Positions 1 to 9,307 of a DNA stretch of 64,000 nucleotides are shown one piece after another. Source of the DNA: an uncultured Flavobacteriales bacterium (GTDB lineage Bacteria; Bacteroidota; Bacteroidia; Flavobacteriales_D; Sanyastnellaceae). The notes under the pieces are model-generated. The model saw only the letters and a list, made by a program, of their open reading frames with translations. It was not told where the DNA came from and did not search any database. Positions within the stretch are counted from its first letter, which is position 1. The number at the start of each line of letters is the position of its first letter. The stretch spans positions 62,001 through 126,000 of the forward strand of contig CALKGQ010000011.1 in the NCBI GenBank assembly GCA_938085425.1, given 5' to 3'. Both the position numbers and the translations under genes were made by a program.

Positions 1-1359
1 CACCACATCCGCGGTTCCAGCAACATCCAGTCGTGTCAATTCGTTGGCAATGGCGGCCAGGTTGGCAGAGGGGTTGTGCCATTCCAAGTCCATTTGCAGG
101 GCCACCACCCGAAGGCTTTCCGTCACGTTCCCAAGGCTGTTCTCCGTGGGCCCGCTGTTTTGCGCGATCAAGCGTTCCTGGCCCTCGGGAATGGGGATGC
201 TTTGCAACAGCGATAGGGCTTTGTCAATGGTGGCGTCTTCCTTGGCAAAGCAGATGCGCACCGAAGGCTTGCACCGATTGCTGAAGGCGCTCATCGGAAT
301 GGTCGCCAAGCCATGGTCTCGGGTCCATCTTCTTGCCAAATCGTGGTCGTTCTCTCCTTCAAGCAAGTATTCGGAAACGTCCACGACTTGGAAGTAGCCC
401 CCTTCTGCAGGGGTCCACGTCAAAGCGGTGTCCGTCAAACCTGCCAACAGGCGATCGCGCTTTTCCTCATAAATGGGTCCAACCGTGTCCAAGTGCGCCC
501 GGGCCTCATCTGTTTCGAGATACGTGACCAAGGCTTGTTGGAAGGGTGCCCCGGTGGAGAACACGTCGTATTGATGCACCTTTCTCAATTCTGTTGTGAT
601 GGCCTTTGGAGCCGCCATCCAGCCAATCTTCCAGCCTGTGGCGTGGAAAAGCTTGCCAAAGCTCCCGGCCACCAATGTGCGGCCACGCAGCTTGGGGTGA
701 TTGGACGGCCGTGGGTCAGGTCGTCCGTCATGTACCATGGGTCCATACACTTCATCGCTGATCAGCCAAGCCGAGGTTCCTTCCATGGCGACGGCCAAGG
801 TGTCGAGCACCACTTCAGTGGTGACCATCCCTGTTGGGTTGTGCGGGCTGTTCAAAATGACAAGCCGTGTCCTGTGGTTGATGGCAGAGGCGAGGCCGTT
901 CGCATTCATTTCTCCGCGGTCATTCACAAGGGGCACTTTGACCACACGCGCATGCTGCAATTCGGCAACAGGCGCGTAGAGGTCGTAGCAGGGGTCCTGC
1001 ACCACCACCTCGTCGCCGGCTCGCAAGAGGGCGGTCATGGCTGCGAACAAAACACTGGAGGCGCCTGCGCCGATGGTGATTTCATCCTCAGGATCATAAC
1101 CCATCCCTTGGTGGTAGGAATGTGCGATCCACCCACGAAGGGCCGCATTCCCGGCCATGGGGGCATATTGGTTGTGGCCATTCTCCATGGCTTCTCGCGC
1201 CGCGTTTCGGAGGTCCTTTGGCGTTGCCAAATCTGGAAATCCCTGTGCCATGTTCAAGGCACCACAGGTTTTGGCCAAGGCACTCATTTCCGTGAAGATG
1301 GTGGTGCCCACGTTGGGCATTTTGGACGATGGGAGGCTGGGAAGTTCGCTTCGCTTCAT
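1..1359 (-). CDS. PLP aminotransferase (methionine/glutamine transaminase type) fused to nitrilase/omega-amidase; 3' end beyond window
   Basis: 453 residues are visible and the frame stays open to the left edge. Residues about 1-395 form a fold-type I aminotransferase: MAQGFPDL and QYAPMAGN near the N terminus, NSPHNPTG in the middle, and a GSFGKLFHATGWKIGW motif whose Lys (about residue 236) should bind PLP. This resembles YbdL/KAT-like methionine or glutamine transaminases. After a linker of about 25 residues the same frame continues from residue 417 with LRVVALQMDLEWHNPSANLA, which looks like the first strand and helix of a nitrilase-family omega-amidase (YafV/NIT2 type). Together the two activities would transaminate 2-oxo acids such as 2-oxo-4-methylthiobutyrate and then hydrolyse the alpha-ketoglutaramate formed from glutamine. 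The ATG overlaps the porZ stop as ATGA, so the genes are translationally coupled. The aminotransferase call is firm; the fusion rests on the first 37 residues of the second domain. Confidence 0.85.
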   Translation of the reverse strand, partial: MKRSELPSLPSSKMPNVGTTIFTEMSALAKTCGALNMAQGFPDLATPKDLRNAAREAMENGHNQYAPMAGNAALRGWIAHSYHQGMGYDPEDEITIGAGASSVLFAAMTALLRAGDEVVVQDPCYDLYAPVAELQHARVVKVPLVNDRGEMNANGLASAINHRTRLVILNSPHNPTGMVTTEVVLDTLAVAMEGTSAWLISDEVYGPMVHDGRPDPRPSNHPKLRGRTLVAGSFGKLFHATGWKIGWMAAPKAITTELRKVHQYDVFSTGAPFQQALVTYLETDEARAHLDTVGPIYEEKRDRLLAGLTDTALTWTPAEGGYFQVVDVSEYLLEGENDHDLARRWTRDHGLATIPMSAFSNRCKPSVRICFAKEDATIDKALSLLQSIPIPEGQERLIAQNSGPTENSLGNVTESLRVVALQMDLEWHNPSANLAAIANELTRLDVAGTADVV

Positions 1360-3782
1360 CGGAGGATGGCGAATTTGATCACAGCGCCTTTCTTGCCTTC
1401 ACTGTCCGTGGCAAAGGCCAAATACACGCCGTAAGGCGCGGGCTGTCCGTTTTCCATGACCCCATCCCATGTGGCCCGGCCACCATTGCTTTCCAGCACC
1501 TCGATGCGTTGGCCGGTGGCGTCGGTGATGTGAACTGTGCTGTTGAATGCCATGCCGTCAAACACAATCGGACCGGTGTGGTCTGCTCGGATGGGGTTGG
1601 GCATGACCCGGACGTTCTCCATTTCCCGGTCCCAGTTGGTGGCTTCGGCGCGGTAGGACACCAACCCCGTGGACGTGGCGATGTAGACTTCGCCTGAAGC
1701 GTAGTCCATTGCAATGTCTAGGATGTCGTTGGAAGGCAGGGGGCTGTTCTCGCGCGTGAAATGGTGGTCTGTTGTCAAGCCATCCGCAGAAAGCACGAAG
1801 ACCCCTGAGGATTGGGTGCCCAACCACTTTCGGTTTCCCGCATCGATGATGATGCTTTGGATGACTTCTGTTTCCAACAGGTACTGCAGGTTGCCATCTT
1901 GGGAGATCAAGATTTGACTGGCATTGATGTCGTCGTCAAATACGGAGGCGCTTTGGTAAAAGACCGCTGGCCCTTCGGCCGTGCCTACCCAAATTTCATT
2001 GTCCAGGTCTTCTTCCAAACAGAAAACGTCGTTGGAGGGCAATCCGCCTTGGCCAGTCTGAGAGGTGAGGATGGTCCATCTGTCGTCGGACGGCTCTCCT
2101 GGAGTGCCCGAAGGGTCGTATACGAGGACGCCATCTCCTCTCGGGAGGACCGCCCAAACGTACCCGTCGCGGGTGACCTCCACGTCACTGAACAAGAGGT
2201 TTTGGCCCTCGTCCCCCAGGTCCATGGCCACAGTGGAGCCGTCGGGCAGCATGACGTGAAGTGCGCCGCTGACCCATGGGTTGGTGAACCACAGATTGCC
2301 TGCACGGTCAAAGTCAATGCCTCCCACAGCCGAGCGGGGAGTGCCGCCCACAAGGGAGGTTTGCAGACTCGAATTCTCGGCATTCAGCACACGCACCACC
2401 TCTCCACCACGGAGTTCCACAAGCCCTTCCTCATAAGAGGAGAAAACCACATGACTGGGGTCTGTGGGGTCGATGCTGACATCCAAAATGTCCTTGATGC
2501 CTTGGATGTCATTCGTGCTTTCAGGCAGATCGGGCACGGACCATTCTTCGTCGCTGAATTGGAAGCAACCATCTGACCGGTACTGAGGCGTCCAAGAAGC
2601 ACTGACGGCCCCCGTGGCCACCCACAAGTTGTCGTTCCAACAATCCAAACGGCGCACCCTCGAGGTGGGCGGGCCATCGGGCCGATTGGTCCTGGTGGAG
2701 ACACTTGTTTCAGAGGGATGTGGGACCCAAGTGATCACCCCACCCACTCCACTGGCAAGCCATATCCTTCCCGAAGTGTCTCCTTGAAAACAAGCGAGGT
2801 CCCTCACGACGGCAAAACCGGGGAGGGGATTGTCGATGGCAATGGCCCCTCCTTGGCCATCGAATCCCCATGCTTGGCAGCACGACGCCAGCAACATGCC
2901 CTCTGTCCGTGATTCATCCCCATTCAAGATCCACGGTCCCACGGCCATCCCGCCAAAGGGCAAGCCCTCGGGATTCCAGCCTTCAAAGATCTCCCAAGGC
3001 CCTTCCCCTTGTCTCCTCCAAACCAAATCGTCCGCCTCCAAGGCATCTTGGCCCGCGGAGGTGACCATCCACCATGACCCCCCGTAGTTGCGCAGCCCGA
3101 TGACCCGGCCCAGATCTGGCGCACCAGACCATGGGGACCAGTTGCTGGGGTTGGCGAGGAACAAGTTGTCGCGCGGTGCGGCCAACACCCCCATTTCCGT
3201 CCCCACCAACCAAAGGTCCTCGTGGGCCACGATGCAGTAAGCTTCGACGGGAGCAGACGGAGGGGTCAGTGACCACGAATCCGCAATCTCTTGTTGGTCC
3301 AGATCCACGACCACGACCCCCACAGCGGTGGCGAGATAGGCCATGTTGCCAAAGACCTCGATGCTGTGAATGTTCTTGCTCCCTACAATCTGTGCAATCC
3401 GAAGGTCAGGGATGTTCAAGGTGCCAAAGTCGCTTTTCAAATCGATGCCCCCATCGCCATACCCTACGACCCATTGATCGCGGTCTGCATCGTAGGCGAC
3501 CGCGGATGGGTTGCCCTGGTTCAAGGCGGTCCCCTTCACCTGCCTTCTGACTTCATACGTCGAAGTGTCCACAGAGAAGAGGGCATACTCGGTGCGCGCC
3601 ACGACTTCATCTTGGGTCACCATCAACCCAATGGCCGCTCCGTAAGGAAAGTGGTCTCTCCAACTGGACACCTCGTATTGGGCCCAGGCATCGGCTGCCC
3701 CAATGTGGGCCAACAGGCACAAGACCAAGGGCAAGGTCTTGCAGCAGTGTTGCAAAAAGGATGAGGTCATGGCATGGAACAT
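1356..3782 (-). CDS. porZ: Type IX secretion system protein PorZ-like (beta-propeller protein)
   Basis: About 808 residues. An N-terminal signal peptide (hydrophobic LPLVLCLLAHIGAADAWAQ) is followed by two-component-regulator-type propeller repeats (many W-V/x-G-T, LWFTNP and IWVGTAEG blades). A C-terminal Ig-like sorting-type domain starts near VRVMPNPIRADHTGPIVF and contains TWDGVMENGQPAPYGVYL. Two propellers plus this C-terminal domain match PorZ of Porphyromonas gingivalis, a surface component of the type IX secretion attachment complex. I chose the ATG at 3782; the ATG at 3770 is equally possible, and the longer start at 3851 would overlap the preceding gene and precede the signal peptide. 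It lies between the AlbA_2 gene and the aminotransferase fusion, probably in one operon. Confidence 0.82.
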   Translation of the reverse strand: MFHAMTSSFLQHCCKTLPLVLCLLAHIGAADAWAQYEVSSWRDHFPYGAAIGLMVTQDEVVARTEYALFSVDTSTYEVRRQVKGTALNQGNPSAVAYDADRDQWVVGYGDGGIDLKSDFGTLNIPDLRIAQIVGSKNIHSIEVFGNMAYLATAVGVVVVDLDQQEIADSWSLTPPSAPVEAYCIVAHEDLWLVGTEMGVLAAPRDNLFLANPSNWSPWSGAPDLGRVIGLRNYGGSWWMVTSAGQDALEADDLVWRRQGEGPWEIFEGWNPEGLPFGGMAVGPWILNGDESRTEGMLLASCCQAWGFDGQGGAIAIDNPLPGFAVVRDLACFQGDTSGRIWLASGVGGVITWVPHPSETSVSTRTNRPDGPPTSRVRRLDCWNDNLWVATGAVSASWTPQYRSDGCFQFSDEEWSVPDLPESTNDIQGIKDILDVSIDPTDPSHVVFSSYEEGLVELRGGEVVRVLNAENSSLQTSLVGGTPRSAVGGIDFDRAGNLWFTNPWVSGALHVMLPDGSTVAMDLGDEGQNLLFSDVEVTRDGYVWAVLPRGDGVLVYDPSGTPGEPSDDRWTILTSQTGQGGLPSNDVFCLEEDLDNEIWVGTAEGPAVFYQSASVFDDDINASQILISQDGNLQYLLETEVIQSIIIDAGNRKWLGTQSSGVFVLSADGLTTDHHFTRENSPLPSNDILDIAMDYASGEVYIATSTGLVSYRAEATNWDREMENVRVMPNPIRADHTGPIVFDGMAFNSTVHITDATGQRIEVLESNGGRATWDGVMENGQPAPYGVYLAFATDSEGKKGAVIKFAILR

Positions 3783-3832
3783 CACGCAGCGAAGTTCGGG
3801 ATATTGTGTCGGGGTTGGTGGTGTGCTTGACC

Positions 3833-4543
3833 TCATCCTGCGTGCTTCCATCGAAAAGCCTCAGCACCTTCTGACTCCAACAGCCCCAGGGCTTCCTCAG
3901 AGGCAAGGCCATACCGATGGCCCTTTTTGCCATAGCTCGCTTCTACAATGCCCCAAACCGTCAACAATGCAAGCAAATCCTCGGTGTCCTCGAAGGACAG
4001 CCTGGTCGTCCGGGCCACTTGGGCAAACCGAAGTTCTTTTCCCTCTCGCCACTTTGTGAAGAGCCGACCGACATGCTCGTCGTATCGGAATTCGGATCGC
4101 TCCATCCTCATCTCGTATTGCCAAACCTTGACCATCACTGGAGAGGCTTTGTGGATGCGGTCTTGCTTCCTCAGGAAGGCATCCCACTTGCCGACAATGG
4201 GCTCTCCATTGGGGCTTCGCTGTTCGACAAAATGCGGTCGCTGTGGGCTTTTGGCAATGCGAACTTCCAAAACGCTGAAGTACTGATGCTTCCAAATCTG
4301 GGTTTCAAAATGAACCGATGGTGTGCAGTGCATTTCAGCGGCACACTGCATCATGTGAAACTCTTCTTCGACGTTGCACCCGGCAACTTCGCCGTTGTCG
4401 CGAACGCCAATCAACAGGCGGCCTCCATCTGAGTTGGCAAAAGCTGCAATGGTTTTGGCGATTTTGTGCGGGTCGTCGACCCGCAACTTGAAATCCTGAT
4501 GCAAGTGCTCTCCCTCCTCGATCATGCGCAGGATGTACGACAT
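3833..4543 (-). CDS. AlbA_2 (Schlafen-type) putative nucleic-acid-binding domain protein
   Basis: 236 residues. The N terminus (EGEHLHQDFKLRV, IAKTIAAFANSDGGRLLIG, VRDNGEVAG) is the AlbA_2 domain found in bacterial Schlafen-like proteins and DNA-binding regulators. The rest is helical and resembles a winged-helix tail (LRFAQVARTTRLSFEDTEDLLALLTVWGIVEASYGKKGHRYGLA), by which I mean residues of that region taken separately rather than a proven domain. The start at 4543 is preferred because it sits exactly 4 nt after a -7-like box and begins the conserved domain. It is first in a minus-strand cluster with porZ and diverges from the rimP operon. Its function is unknown; a link to type IX secretion is only contextual. 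Confidence 0.7.
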   Translation of the reverse strand: MSYILRMIEEGEHLHQDFKLRVDDPHKIAKTIAAFANSDGGRLLIGVRDNGEVAGCNVEEEFHMMQCAAEMHCTPSVHFETQIWKHQYFSVLEVRIAKSPQRPHFVEQRSPNGEPIVGKWDAFLRKQDRIHKASPVMVKVWQYEMRMERSEFRYDEHVGRLFTKWREGKELRFAQVARTTRLSFEDTEDLLALLTVWGIVEASYGKKGHRYGLASEEALGLLESEGAEAFRWKHAG

Positions 4544-4555
4544 GAAGTGAAGGTA
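4544..4555 (-). promoter_or_regulatory. -7-like box 4 nt before the AlbA_2 gene
   Basis: On the minus strand TACCTTCA (4555-4548) is followed by CTTC and then the ATG at 4543. It matches the Bacteroidota -7 consensus TAnnTTTG except at the last two bases. With a start site about 4-5 nt after the box, the transcript would begin at or next to the ATG and be leaderless. No clear -33 element is visible. Confidence 0.4.
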
Positions 4556-4576
4556 GTTCGGATGGGACAAATTGCG

Positions 4577-4584
4577 TACTTTTG
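4577..4584 (+). promoter_or_regulatory. -7 promoter box of the rimP-nusA-infB operon
   Basis: TACTTTTG matches TAnnTTTG exactly. It lies 98 nt upstream of the GTG proposed for rimP, in the short divergent region shared with the AlbA_2 gene. A transcript from here would include the leader hairpin at 4615-4636. The -33 element is not clear. Confidence 0.5.
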
Positions 4585-4611
4585 TACCGGAAAGACAAGA
4601 CGAAGAATACG

Positions 4612-4686
4612 ATGGAGGCCACGAGGCCTCTTTTTTGTCCCTGGAAAATGGGGTCGTCGACGTTGGACCACCAAGCACAGCCGTGA
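4612..4686 (+). CDS. Candidate leader ORF of the rimP operon (24 codons plus stop)
   Basis: ATG at 4612 opens a small frame starting MEATRPLFCPW. Its TGA (4684-4686) overlaps the proposed rimP GTG start (4683-4685) as GTGA. The terminator hairpin (4615-4630) covers its codons 2-7. Translation would unfold the hairpin and deliver ribosomes to rimP. No Shine-Dalgarno sequence is evident and there is no conservation evidence, so it may be fortuitous. Confidence 0.35.
   Translation: MEATRPLFCPWKMGSSTLDHQAQP
4615..4636 (+). terminator. Intrinsic terminator/attenuator in the rimP-nusA-infB leader
   Basis: GAGGCC-ACGA-GGCCTC is a perfect 6-bp GC-rich stem with a tetraloop followed by six T. It lies between the promoter box at 4577 and rimP, so it must be read through or relieved for operon expression. 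In E. coli the corresponding operon is autoregulated by NusA in its leader; an analogous attenuation here is an inference. Alternatively it ends a very short transcript. Confidence 0.6.
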
Positions 4687-5162
4687 TTCAGACAGAAGAC
4701 ATTCAAGCCCTCGCAGAGGAGTACCTCTTGGGAACTCCTGGGTTCCTCGTGGACATCATTGTCAACGATGGGAGCCAAATCCGTGTGATCGTCGACCACG
4801 ACGAGAACACGTCGATTGAATTCTGCATGGGTCTCAGCCGACACATCGAAGGGGCTTTGGACCGCGAGGTTCATGATTTTTCCTTGGATGTGACTTCTCC
4901 TGGTTTGGACCAACCCCTCAAGCTCCACCGGCAGTATGCCAAAAACGTGGGGCGGGAGGTTGCGGTCTTGCCGTTGGAGGGCGCCAAGATTGAAGGTCTG
5001 CTCACGCAGGTGGAAGAAACCCACTTTGTGGTCCAGACCCGAGAAAAGCGGCGCATCGAAGGGCGGAAAGCCAAGGCATGGTTCGAAGAGGACCACACCT
5101 TCGCCTACACCGATGTGCATTGGACCAAAGTGAGCATCTCGTTTAACAAACCACGGGCGTAA
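4683..5162 (+). CDS. rimP: Ribosome maturation factor RimP
   Basis: About 159 residues. RimP binds the 30S subunit and is needed for its maturation. The sequence shows the RimP N-terminal alpha/beta domain (FLVDIIVNDGSQIRVIVDHD, then IEFCMGLSRHIEGALD) and the characteristic DFSLDVTSPGLDQPLK motif, followed by a C-terminal SH3-like domain (NVGREVAVLPLEGAKIEG). I chose GTG at 4683 because the domain begins right after it and no in-frame ATG fits; TTG at 4635 is an alternative. It is first of three genes in the conserved rimP-nusA-infB order, and nusA follows after 20 nt. Confidence 0.9.
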   Translation: MIQTEDIQALAEEYLLGTPGFLVDIIVNDGSQIRVIVDHDENTSIEFCMGLSRHIEGALDREVHDFSLDVTSPGLDQPLKLHRQYAKNVGREVAVLPLEGAKIEGLLTQVEETHFVVQTREKRRIEGRKAKAWFEEDHTFAYTDVHWTKVSISFNKPRA

Positions 5163-5182
5163 GCCCCACAATCTGTGTCAAC

Positions 5183-6418
5183 ATGCAGTTGAACTTGCTG
5201 GAATCGTTTGCAGAATTCAAGGAATTCAAGAACGTCGACAAAGAAACATTGATGGCGATTTTGGAAGAAGTCTTCCGGAACATGATCATCAAGAAGTATG
5301 GGTCAGATGAAAATTTTGACATCATCATCAACCCGGAAAAGGGGGACTTGGAAATTTGGCGCAACCGCGAAATTGTCAAGGACGGCGAAGTCGAGGATGA
5401 AAACATAGAAGTCGCCTTGAGCGAGGCCCTGAAAGTGGAGGATGACTTTGAAGTGGGCGAGGAATTGTCCGAAGAAATCAAGCTCGAGAGTTTTGGCCGC
5501 CGGAACGTCTTGTCCCTTCGTCAAAACCTCGCAGGCCGCATCCTCGACATGGAGAAGGACGCATTGTACACCAAGTACAAGGAGCGCGTCGGGGAGGTGG
5601 TCACCGCCGAGGTGTACCAAATTTGGAAGCGTGAAATGCTGCTTGTGGACGACGAGGACAACGAGGTGGTCATGCCAAGGGAGCACCAGATTCCAGGGGA
5701 TTTCTTCAAAAAAGGAGACACGGTGAAGGCCGTTGTGGCGGCAGTGGAGTTGCGCAACAACACGCCGCGCATCATTTTGAGCAGAACGGCCCCCGAATTT
5801 TTGGAGCGCTTGTTCGAGATGGAGGTTCCAGAGATTTACGATGGCCTGATCACCATCAAAAAGATTGTCCGCTCCCCCGGTGAGCGCGCCAAAGTGGCGG
5901 TGGAGTCTTACGATGACCGCGTCGATCCGGTAGGGGCTTGCGTGGGGATGAAGGGTTCCCGCATCCACAGCATCGTCCGAGAATTGCGCAACGAGAACAT
6001 CGATGTCATCAACTTCACGGAAAACGAAGAGCTTTTGGTGCAACGTGCATTGAGTCCAGCCAAGATCACGTCCATGGCCCTTCACGGGGACACGGGCAAG
6101 GCGGAGGTGTATCTGAAGCCCGACCAAGTGAGTTTGGCCATCGGAAAAGGGGGAAACAACATCAAGCTCGCCGGCTTGCTGACAGGCTATGACATCGACG
6201 TCTACCGCGAGGACGATGAAGTCTCCGAAGATGTTGAATTGAAAGAGTTTTCAGACGAAATCGACGAGTGGATCCTCGACGAGTTTGTCAAAATCGGTTG
6301 CGACACGGCCCGTTCCGTCCTCAAGTTGGAGGAGGAAGACCTTGTCACACGCACCGACCTGGAGGCCGAGACCATTCGCGAGGTGATGTCCATTCTCAAA
6401 AAAGAACTGGACGCGTAA
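5183..6418 (+). CDS. nusA: Transcription termination/antitermination factor NusA
   Basis: 411 residues. It has the N-terminal RNA-polymerase-binding domain (LLESFAEFKEFKNVDKETLM), an S1 domain (VGEVVTAEVYQIWKREM...), then KH1 and KH2 (VGACVGMKGSRIHSIVREL and VSLAIGKGGNNIKLAGLLTG). It ends in a short acidic and helical tail with a helix-hairpin-helix-like segment (IGCDTARSVLKLEEEDL). It is shorter than E. coli NusA (495 aa) because it lacks the paired acidic repeats, as in many non-proteobacteria. It associates with RNA polymerase during elongation, pausing and termination, and it may act on its own leader terminator at 4615-4636 (inference). Confidence 0.95.
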   Translation: MQLNLLESFAEFKEFKNVDKETLMAILEEVFRNMIIKKYGSDENFDIIINPEKGDLEIWRNREIVKDGEVEDENIEVALSEALKVEDDFEVGEELSEEIKLESFGRRNVLSLRQNLAGRILDMEKDALYTKYKERVGEVVTAEVYQIWKREMLLVDDEDNEVVMPREHQIPGDFFKKGDTVKAVVAAVELRNNTPRIILSRTAPEFLERLFEMEVPEIYDGLITIKKIVRSPGERAKVAVESYDDRVDPVGACVGMKGSRIHSIVRELRNENIDVINFTENEELLVQRALSPAKITSMALHGDTGKAEVYLKPDQVSLAIGKGGNNIKLAGLLTGYDIDVYREDDEVSEDVELKEFSDEIDEWILDEFVKIGCDTARSVLKLEEEDLVTRTDLEAETIREVMSILKKELDA

Positions 6419-6506
6419 GAGTTTTCCACCTCTGCCCTTCAAAACCTCGTGCGAGGGATGAAGGATGGCGCTCCCCAATCCTTAATTTCACACCGAATTA
6501 CCCCCA

Positions 6507-9299
6507 ATGGCCGAATCAACCAAACCTGTACGCCTGAGCAAGGTCGCCCGTGAGTTCAACCTTGGCATGACCACCGTGGTTGACTTTTTGGCGTCCAAAG
6601 GCATCGAGGTCGAGGCCAAGCCCAACACCAAGCTTGACCCAGCCACGTATGCGCTGGTGCGGTCGAACTTCCAAGGAGACAAGGAGACCAAGCAAAAAGC
6701 ACAACGGAGCGCCACAGGCATCCAGGAGCGCGAGAGCATCACACTGGCCAGTGCCAAAAAGCGCACAGCTGTGAAGCAGGAGGAAGAAGAGCCAGAGATT
6801 GACCTCAGCCAATTCCGCAAGAGTGAGGCAGCCCCAGTGGTGAAGCGCACCAAGCCGGTGGAACCTACGCAGGTGCCACCATCTGCACCCGAGACGGCGG
6901 AAGTGGCCCCCAAGCCCGAGGCACCCGTTGCTCCAAAAGCAGCGGCGCCGGCTGCCGAGCCTGTGAAGCCTGCTGCTGCTGCAGCAGCAGCCAAGCCTGC
7001 CGAAAAGGGGGTGAAGGTGGTTGGAAAGGTGGACCTTGAAGCGCTGAAACCCAAGAAGAAGGCACCGGCCAAAGTCGAGGCAAAGAAGGAGGAGGCTGCG
7101 GCAAAAGCGCCCCCTGAGCCAGCGGTTGAAGCGTCGCAACCTGCTGCGCCTGCATCGCCGGCCAAACCAGCGGAGCCGGAAGTGGTTCGCGCGAAGGCAC
7201 AGAAGTTGACAGGCCCCACAGTGGTAGGCAAAATCGAATTGCCTGTCGAGCGCAAGAAGACTGCGAAGACAGGAGAGGATGGCAAGCGGAAGCGCGTGCG
7301 CGTCAAAAAAGTCGATGTGGCCAAGGCAGGAGGACCAGCCGGCCGCGCCGACACCAGAGGACGAGGCCGCCGAAACGAACCGAAGAAAGAAGTTTCCCAG
7401 GAGGACATCCAAAAGGAAATTCGCGCCACGCTCGCGAGGTTGAGCGGAGGCAAAAAGTCCAAGTCGTCCAAGTTGAGGAGGCAAAAGCGGGATGCCATTC
7501 AGCAGCGCCATGAGGAGAGCAATCTCCAGTCGCAGTTGGAAGAAAGCATCTTGAAGCTCACGGAGTTTGTGACCGTTGCCGAATTGGCGACCATGATGAA
7601 CCGAAGCGTGAACGACATCATCTCCGCCTGCATGACGCTGGGCATCATGGTGTCCATCAACCAGCGCTTGGATTCGGAGACCATCACCATCATTGCCGAG
7701 GAGTTTGGCTACGAAGTGGAATTCGTGAGCGCAGAGGTGGAAGAGGCCATCGCCATCGAGGAGGACGATGACACCGATTTGGAGGAACGTCCACCCATCG
7801 TCACAGTGATGGGCCACGTCGACCACGGAAAGACATCATTGCTTGATTTCGTCCGGAAAGCCAACGTCATTGCTGGCGAGGCCGGAGGCATCACGCAACA
7901 CATTGGTGCCTACGCCGTTGAATTGGATGGAGGGAAAAAGATCACATTCTTGGACACCCCTGGTCACGAAGCCTTTACGGCCATGCGTGCACGTGGCGCC
8001 CAAGTCACAGATTTGGCGATCATTGTCGTCGCAGCGGACGACCGTGTGATGCCCCAGACCAAGGAAGCCATCAACCACGCCCAGGCGGCAGAAATCCCTA
8101 TGATTTTCGCCATCAACAAAGTGGACCGCGACACGGCCAACCCAGACCGCATCAAACAGGAGTTGGCCGAGATGAACATCCTCGTGGAGGATTGGGGCGG
8201 CAAGTTTCAATGCCAAGAAATCTCTGCCAAGTTTGGCACCAACGTGGACCAACTTTTGGAGAAGGTCCTTTTGGAGTCGGAGTTGCTCGACCTTCAAGCC
8301 AACCCCGACAAGCGTGCCTTGGGCACCGTCGTGGAGAGCAGCTTGGACAAAGGACGCGGTTACGTCACCAATGTTTTGGTGGAGGCCGGCACGCTCAAAG
8401 TGGGAGACGCCATGCTTGCAGGCCAACACAGCGGCCGCGTCAAGGCGATGTTCAACGAGCGTGGCCAGCGCGTCGAAGAGGCGGGTCCAGCCACCCCGGT
8501 GTCTGTTCTTGGCTTTGATGGCGCCCCCAATGCAGGCGACAAGTTCAATGTGTTCGCGGACGAAAAAGACGCCAGGGCCATTGCCACAAAGCGACAACAA
8601 CTGCAGCGTGAGCAGGGCGTGAGGACCCAGAGAACAGTGACGCTTGAGGAACTCGGTCGACGCATCGAGGTGGGCGAGTTCAAGGAACTCAACCTCATCA
8701 TCAAGGGCGACGTGGACGGTTCCATCGAGGCGTTGAGCGATTCCTTGCAGAAGCTCTCCACGGAGAAGGTGCAGGTCAACATCATCCACAAAGCTGTGGG
8801 CCAGGTTTCGGACTCGGATGTTCTTCTCGCTTCAGCTTCCAATGCCATCGTGATTGGTTTCCAAGTGAGGCCGTCAGCTTCTGCACGAAAACTTGCGGAA
8901 CAAGAAGAGATTCAAATCAAGCTCTACTCCATCATCTACAAAGCCATCGAGGAGATGCGCGATGCGATGGAAGGCTTGCTCAGTGCCAAAATCGAGGAGA
9001 AGATTGTGGGTGCAGCGGAGATCCGCGAGACCTTCAAGATTTCCAAGGTGGGCACCATTGCGGGTTGCTTCGTGACAGAAGGCAAGATTTTGCGTTCGAG
9101 CAAGGTCCGCGTCATCCGCGAAGGGGTGGTGGTCTACACCGGTACTTTGGGCTCATTGAAGCGTTTCAAAGACGACGCGAAGGAGGTGGCCAAAGACTTC
9201 GAATGTGGTTTGAACATCGACCGCTTCAACGACATCAAAGTCGGTGACGTGGTGGAGGCCTACGAAGAGACAGAAGTCAAGCAAACGCTCGACGACTGA
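6507..9299 (+). CDS. infB: Translation initiation factor IF-2
   Basis: 930 residues. IF-2 is the GTPase that places initiator tRNA on the 30S subunit and promotes subunit joining. The N terminus carries a short IF2_N helix region ([20 protein letters not shown]). A low-complexity Ala/Pro/Lys/Glu linker (about residues 100-330) and a second IF2_N-like region follow. The G domain has [12 protein letters not shown] (G1), DTPGHEAFT (G3) and NKVD (G4), and is followed by the beta-barrel and C-terminal fMet-tRNA-binding domains. It is last in the rimP operon, 88 nt after nusA. Its stop lies 8 bp from that of the convergent SPOR gene, so no room remains for a dedicated terminator. Confidence 0.97.
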   Translation: MAESTKPVRLSKVAREFNLGMTTVVDFLASKGIEVEAKPNTKLDPATYALVRSNFQGDKETKQKAQRSATGIQERESITLASAKKRTAVKQEEEEPEIDLSQFRKSEAAPVVKRTKPVEPTQVPPSAPETAEVAPKPEAPVAPKAAAPAAEPVKPAAAAAAAKPAEKGVKVVGKVDLEALKPKKKAPAKVEAKKEEAAAKAPPEPAVEASQPAAPASPAKPAEPEVVRAKAQKLTGPTVVGKIELPVERKKTAKTGEDGKRKRVRVKKVDVAKAGGPAGRADTRGRGRRNEPKKEVSQEDIQKEIRATLARLSGGKKSKSSKLRRQKRDAIQQRHEESNLQSQLEESILKLTEFVTVAELATMMNRSVNDIISACMTLGIMVSINQRLDSETITIIAEEFGYEVEFVSAEVEEAIAIEEDDDTDLEERPPIVTVMGHVDHGKTSLLDFVRKANVIAGEAGGITQHIGAYAVELDGGKKITFLDTPGHEAFTAMRARGAQVTDLAIIVVAADDRVMPQTKEAINHAQAAEIPMIFAINKVDRDTANPDRIKQELAEMNILVEDWGGKFQCQEISAKFGTNVDQLLEKVLLESELLDLQANPDKRALGTVVESSLDKGRGYVTNVLVEAGTLKVGDAMLAGQHSGRVKAMFNERGQRVEEAGPATPVSVLGFDGAPNAGDKFNVFADEKDARAIATKRQQLQREQGVRTQRTVTLEELGRRIEVGEFKELNLIIKGDVDGSIEALSDSLQKLSTEKVQVNIIHKAVGQVSDSDVLLASASNAIVIGFQVRPSASARKLAEQEEIQIKLYSIIYKAIEEMRDAMEGLLSAKIEEKIVGAAEIRETFKISKVGTIAGCFVTEGKILRSSKVRVIREGVVVYTGTLGSLKRFKDDAKEVAKDFECGLNIDRFNDIKVGDVVEAYEETEVKQTLDD

Positions 9300-9307
9300 T
9301 CCTTTGC

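Noticed and set aside
313-1434. Open frame of 373 codons on the plus strand opposite the aminotransferase
   Set aside because: The minus strand carries clear PLP-enzyme motifs; the plus-strand reading is a shadow caused by high G+C third positions.
6450-6461. CCTC-GTGC-GAGG hairpin between nusA and infB as a terminator
   Set aside because: The stem is 4-5 bp and no T-run follows; it may be a processing site at most.
6488-7826. Long minus-strand frames across infB
   Set aside because: They arise from the Ala/Pro/Lys-rich repeat region of IF-2 and show no domains.
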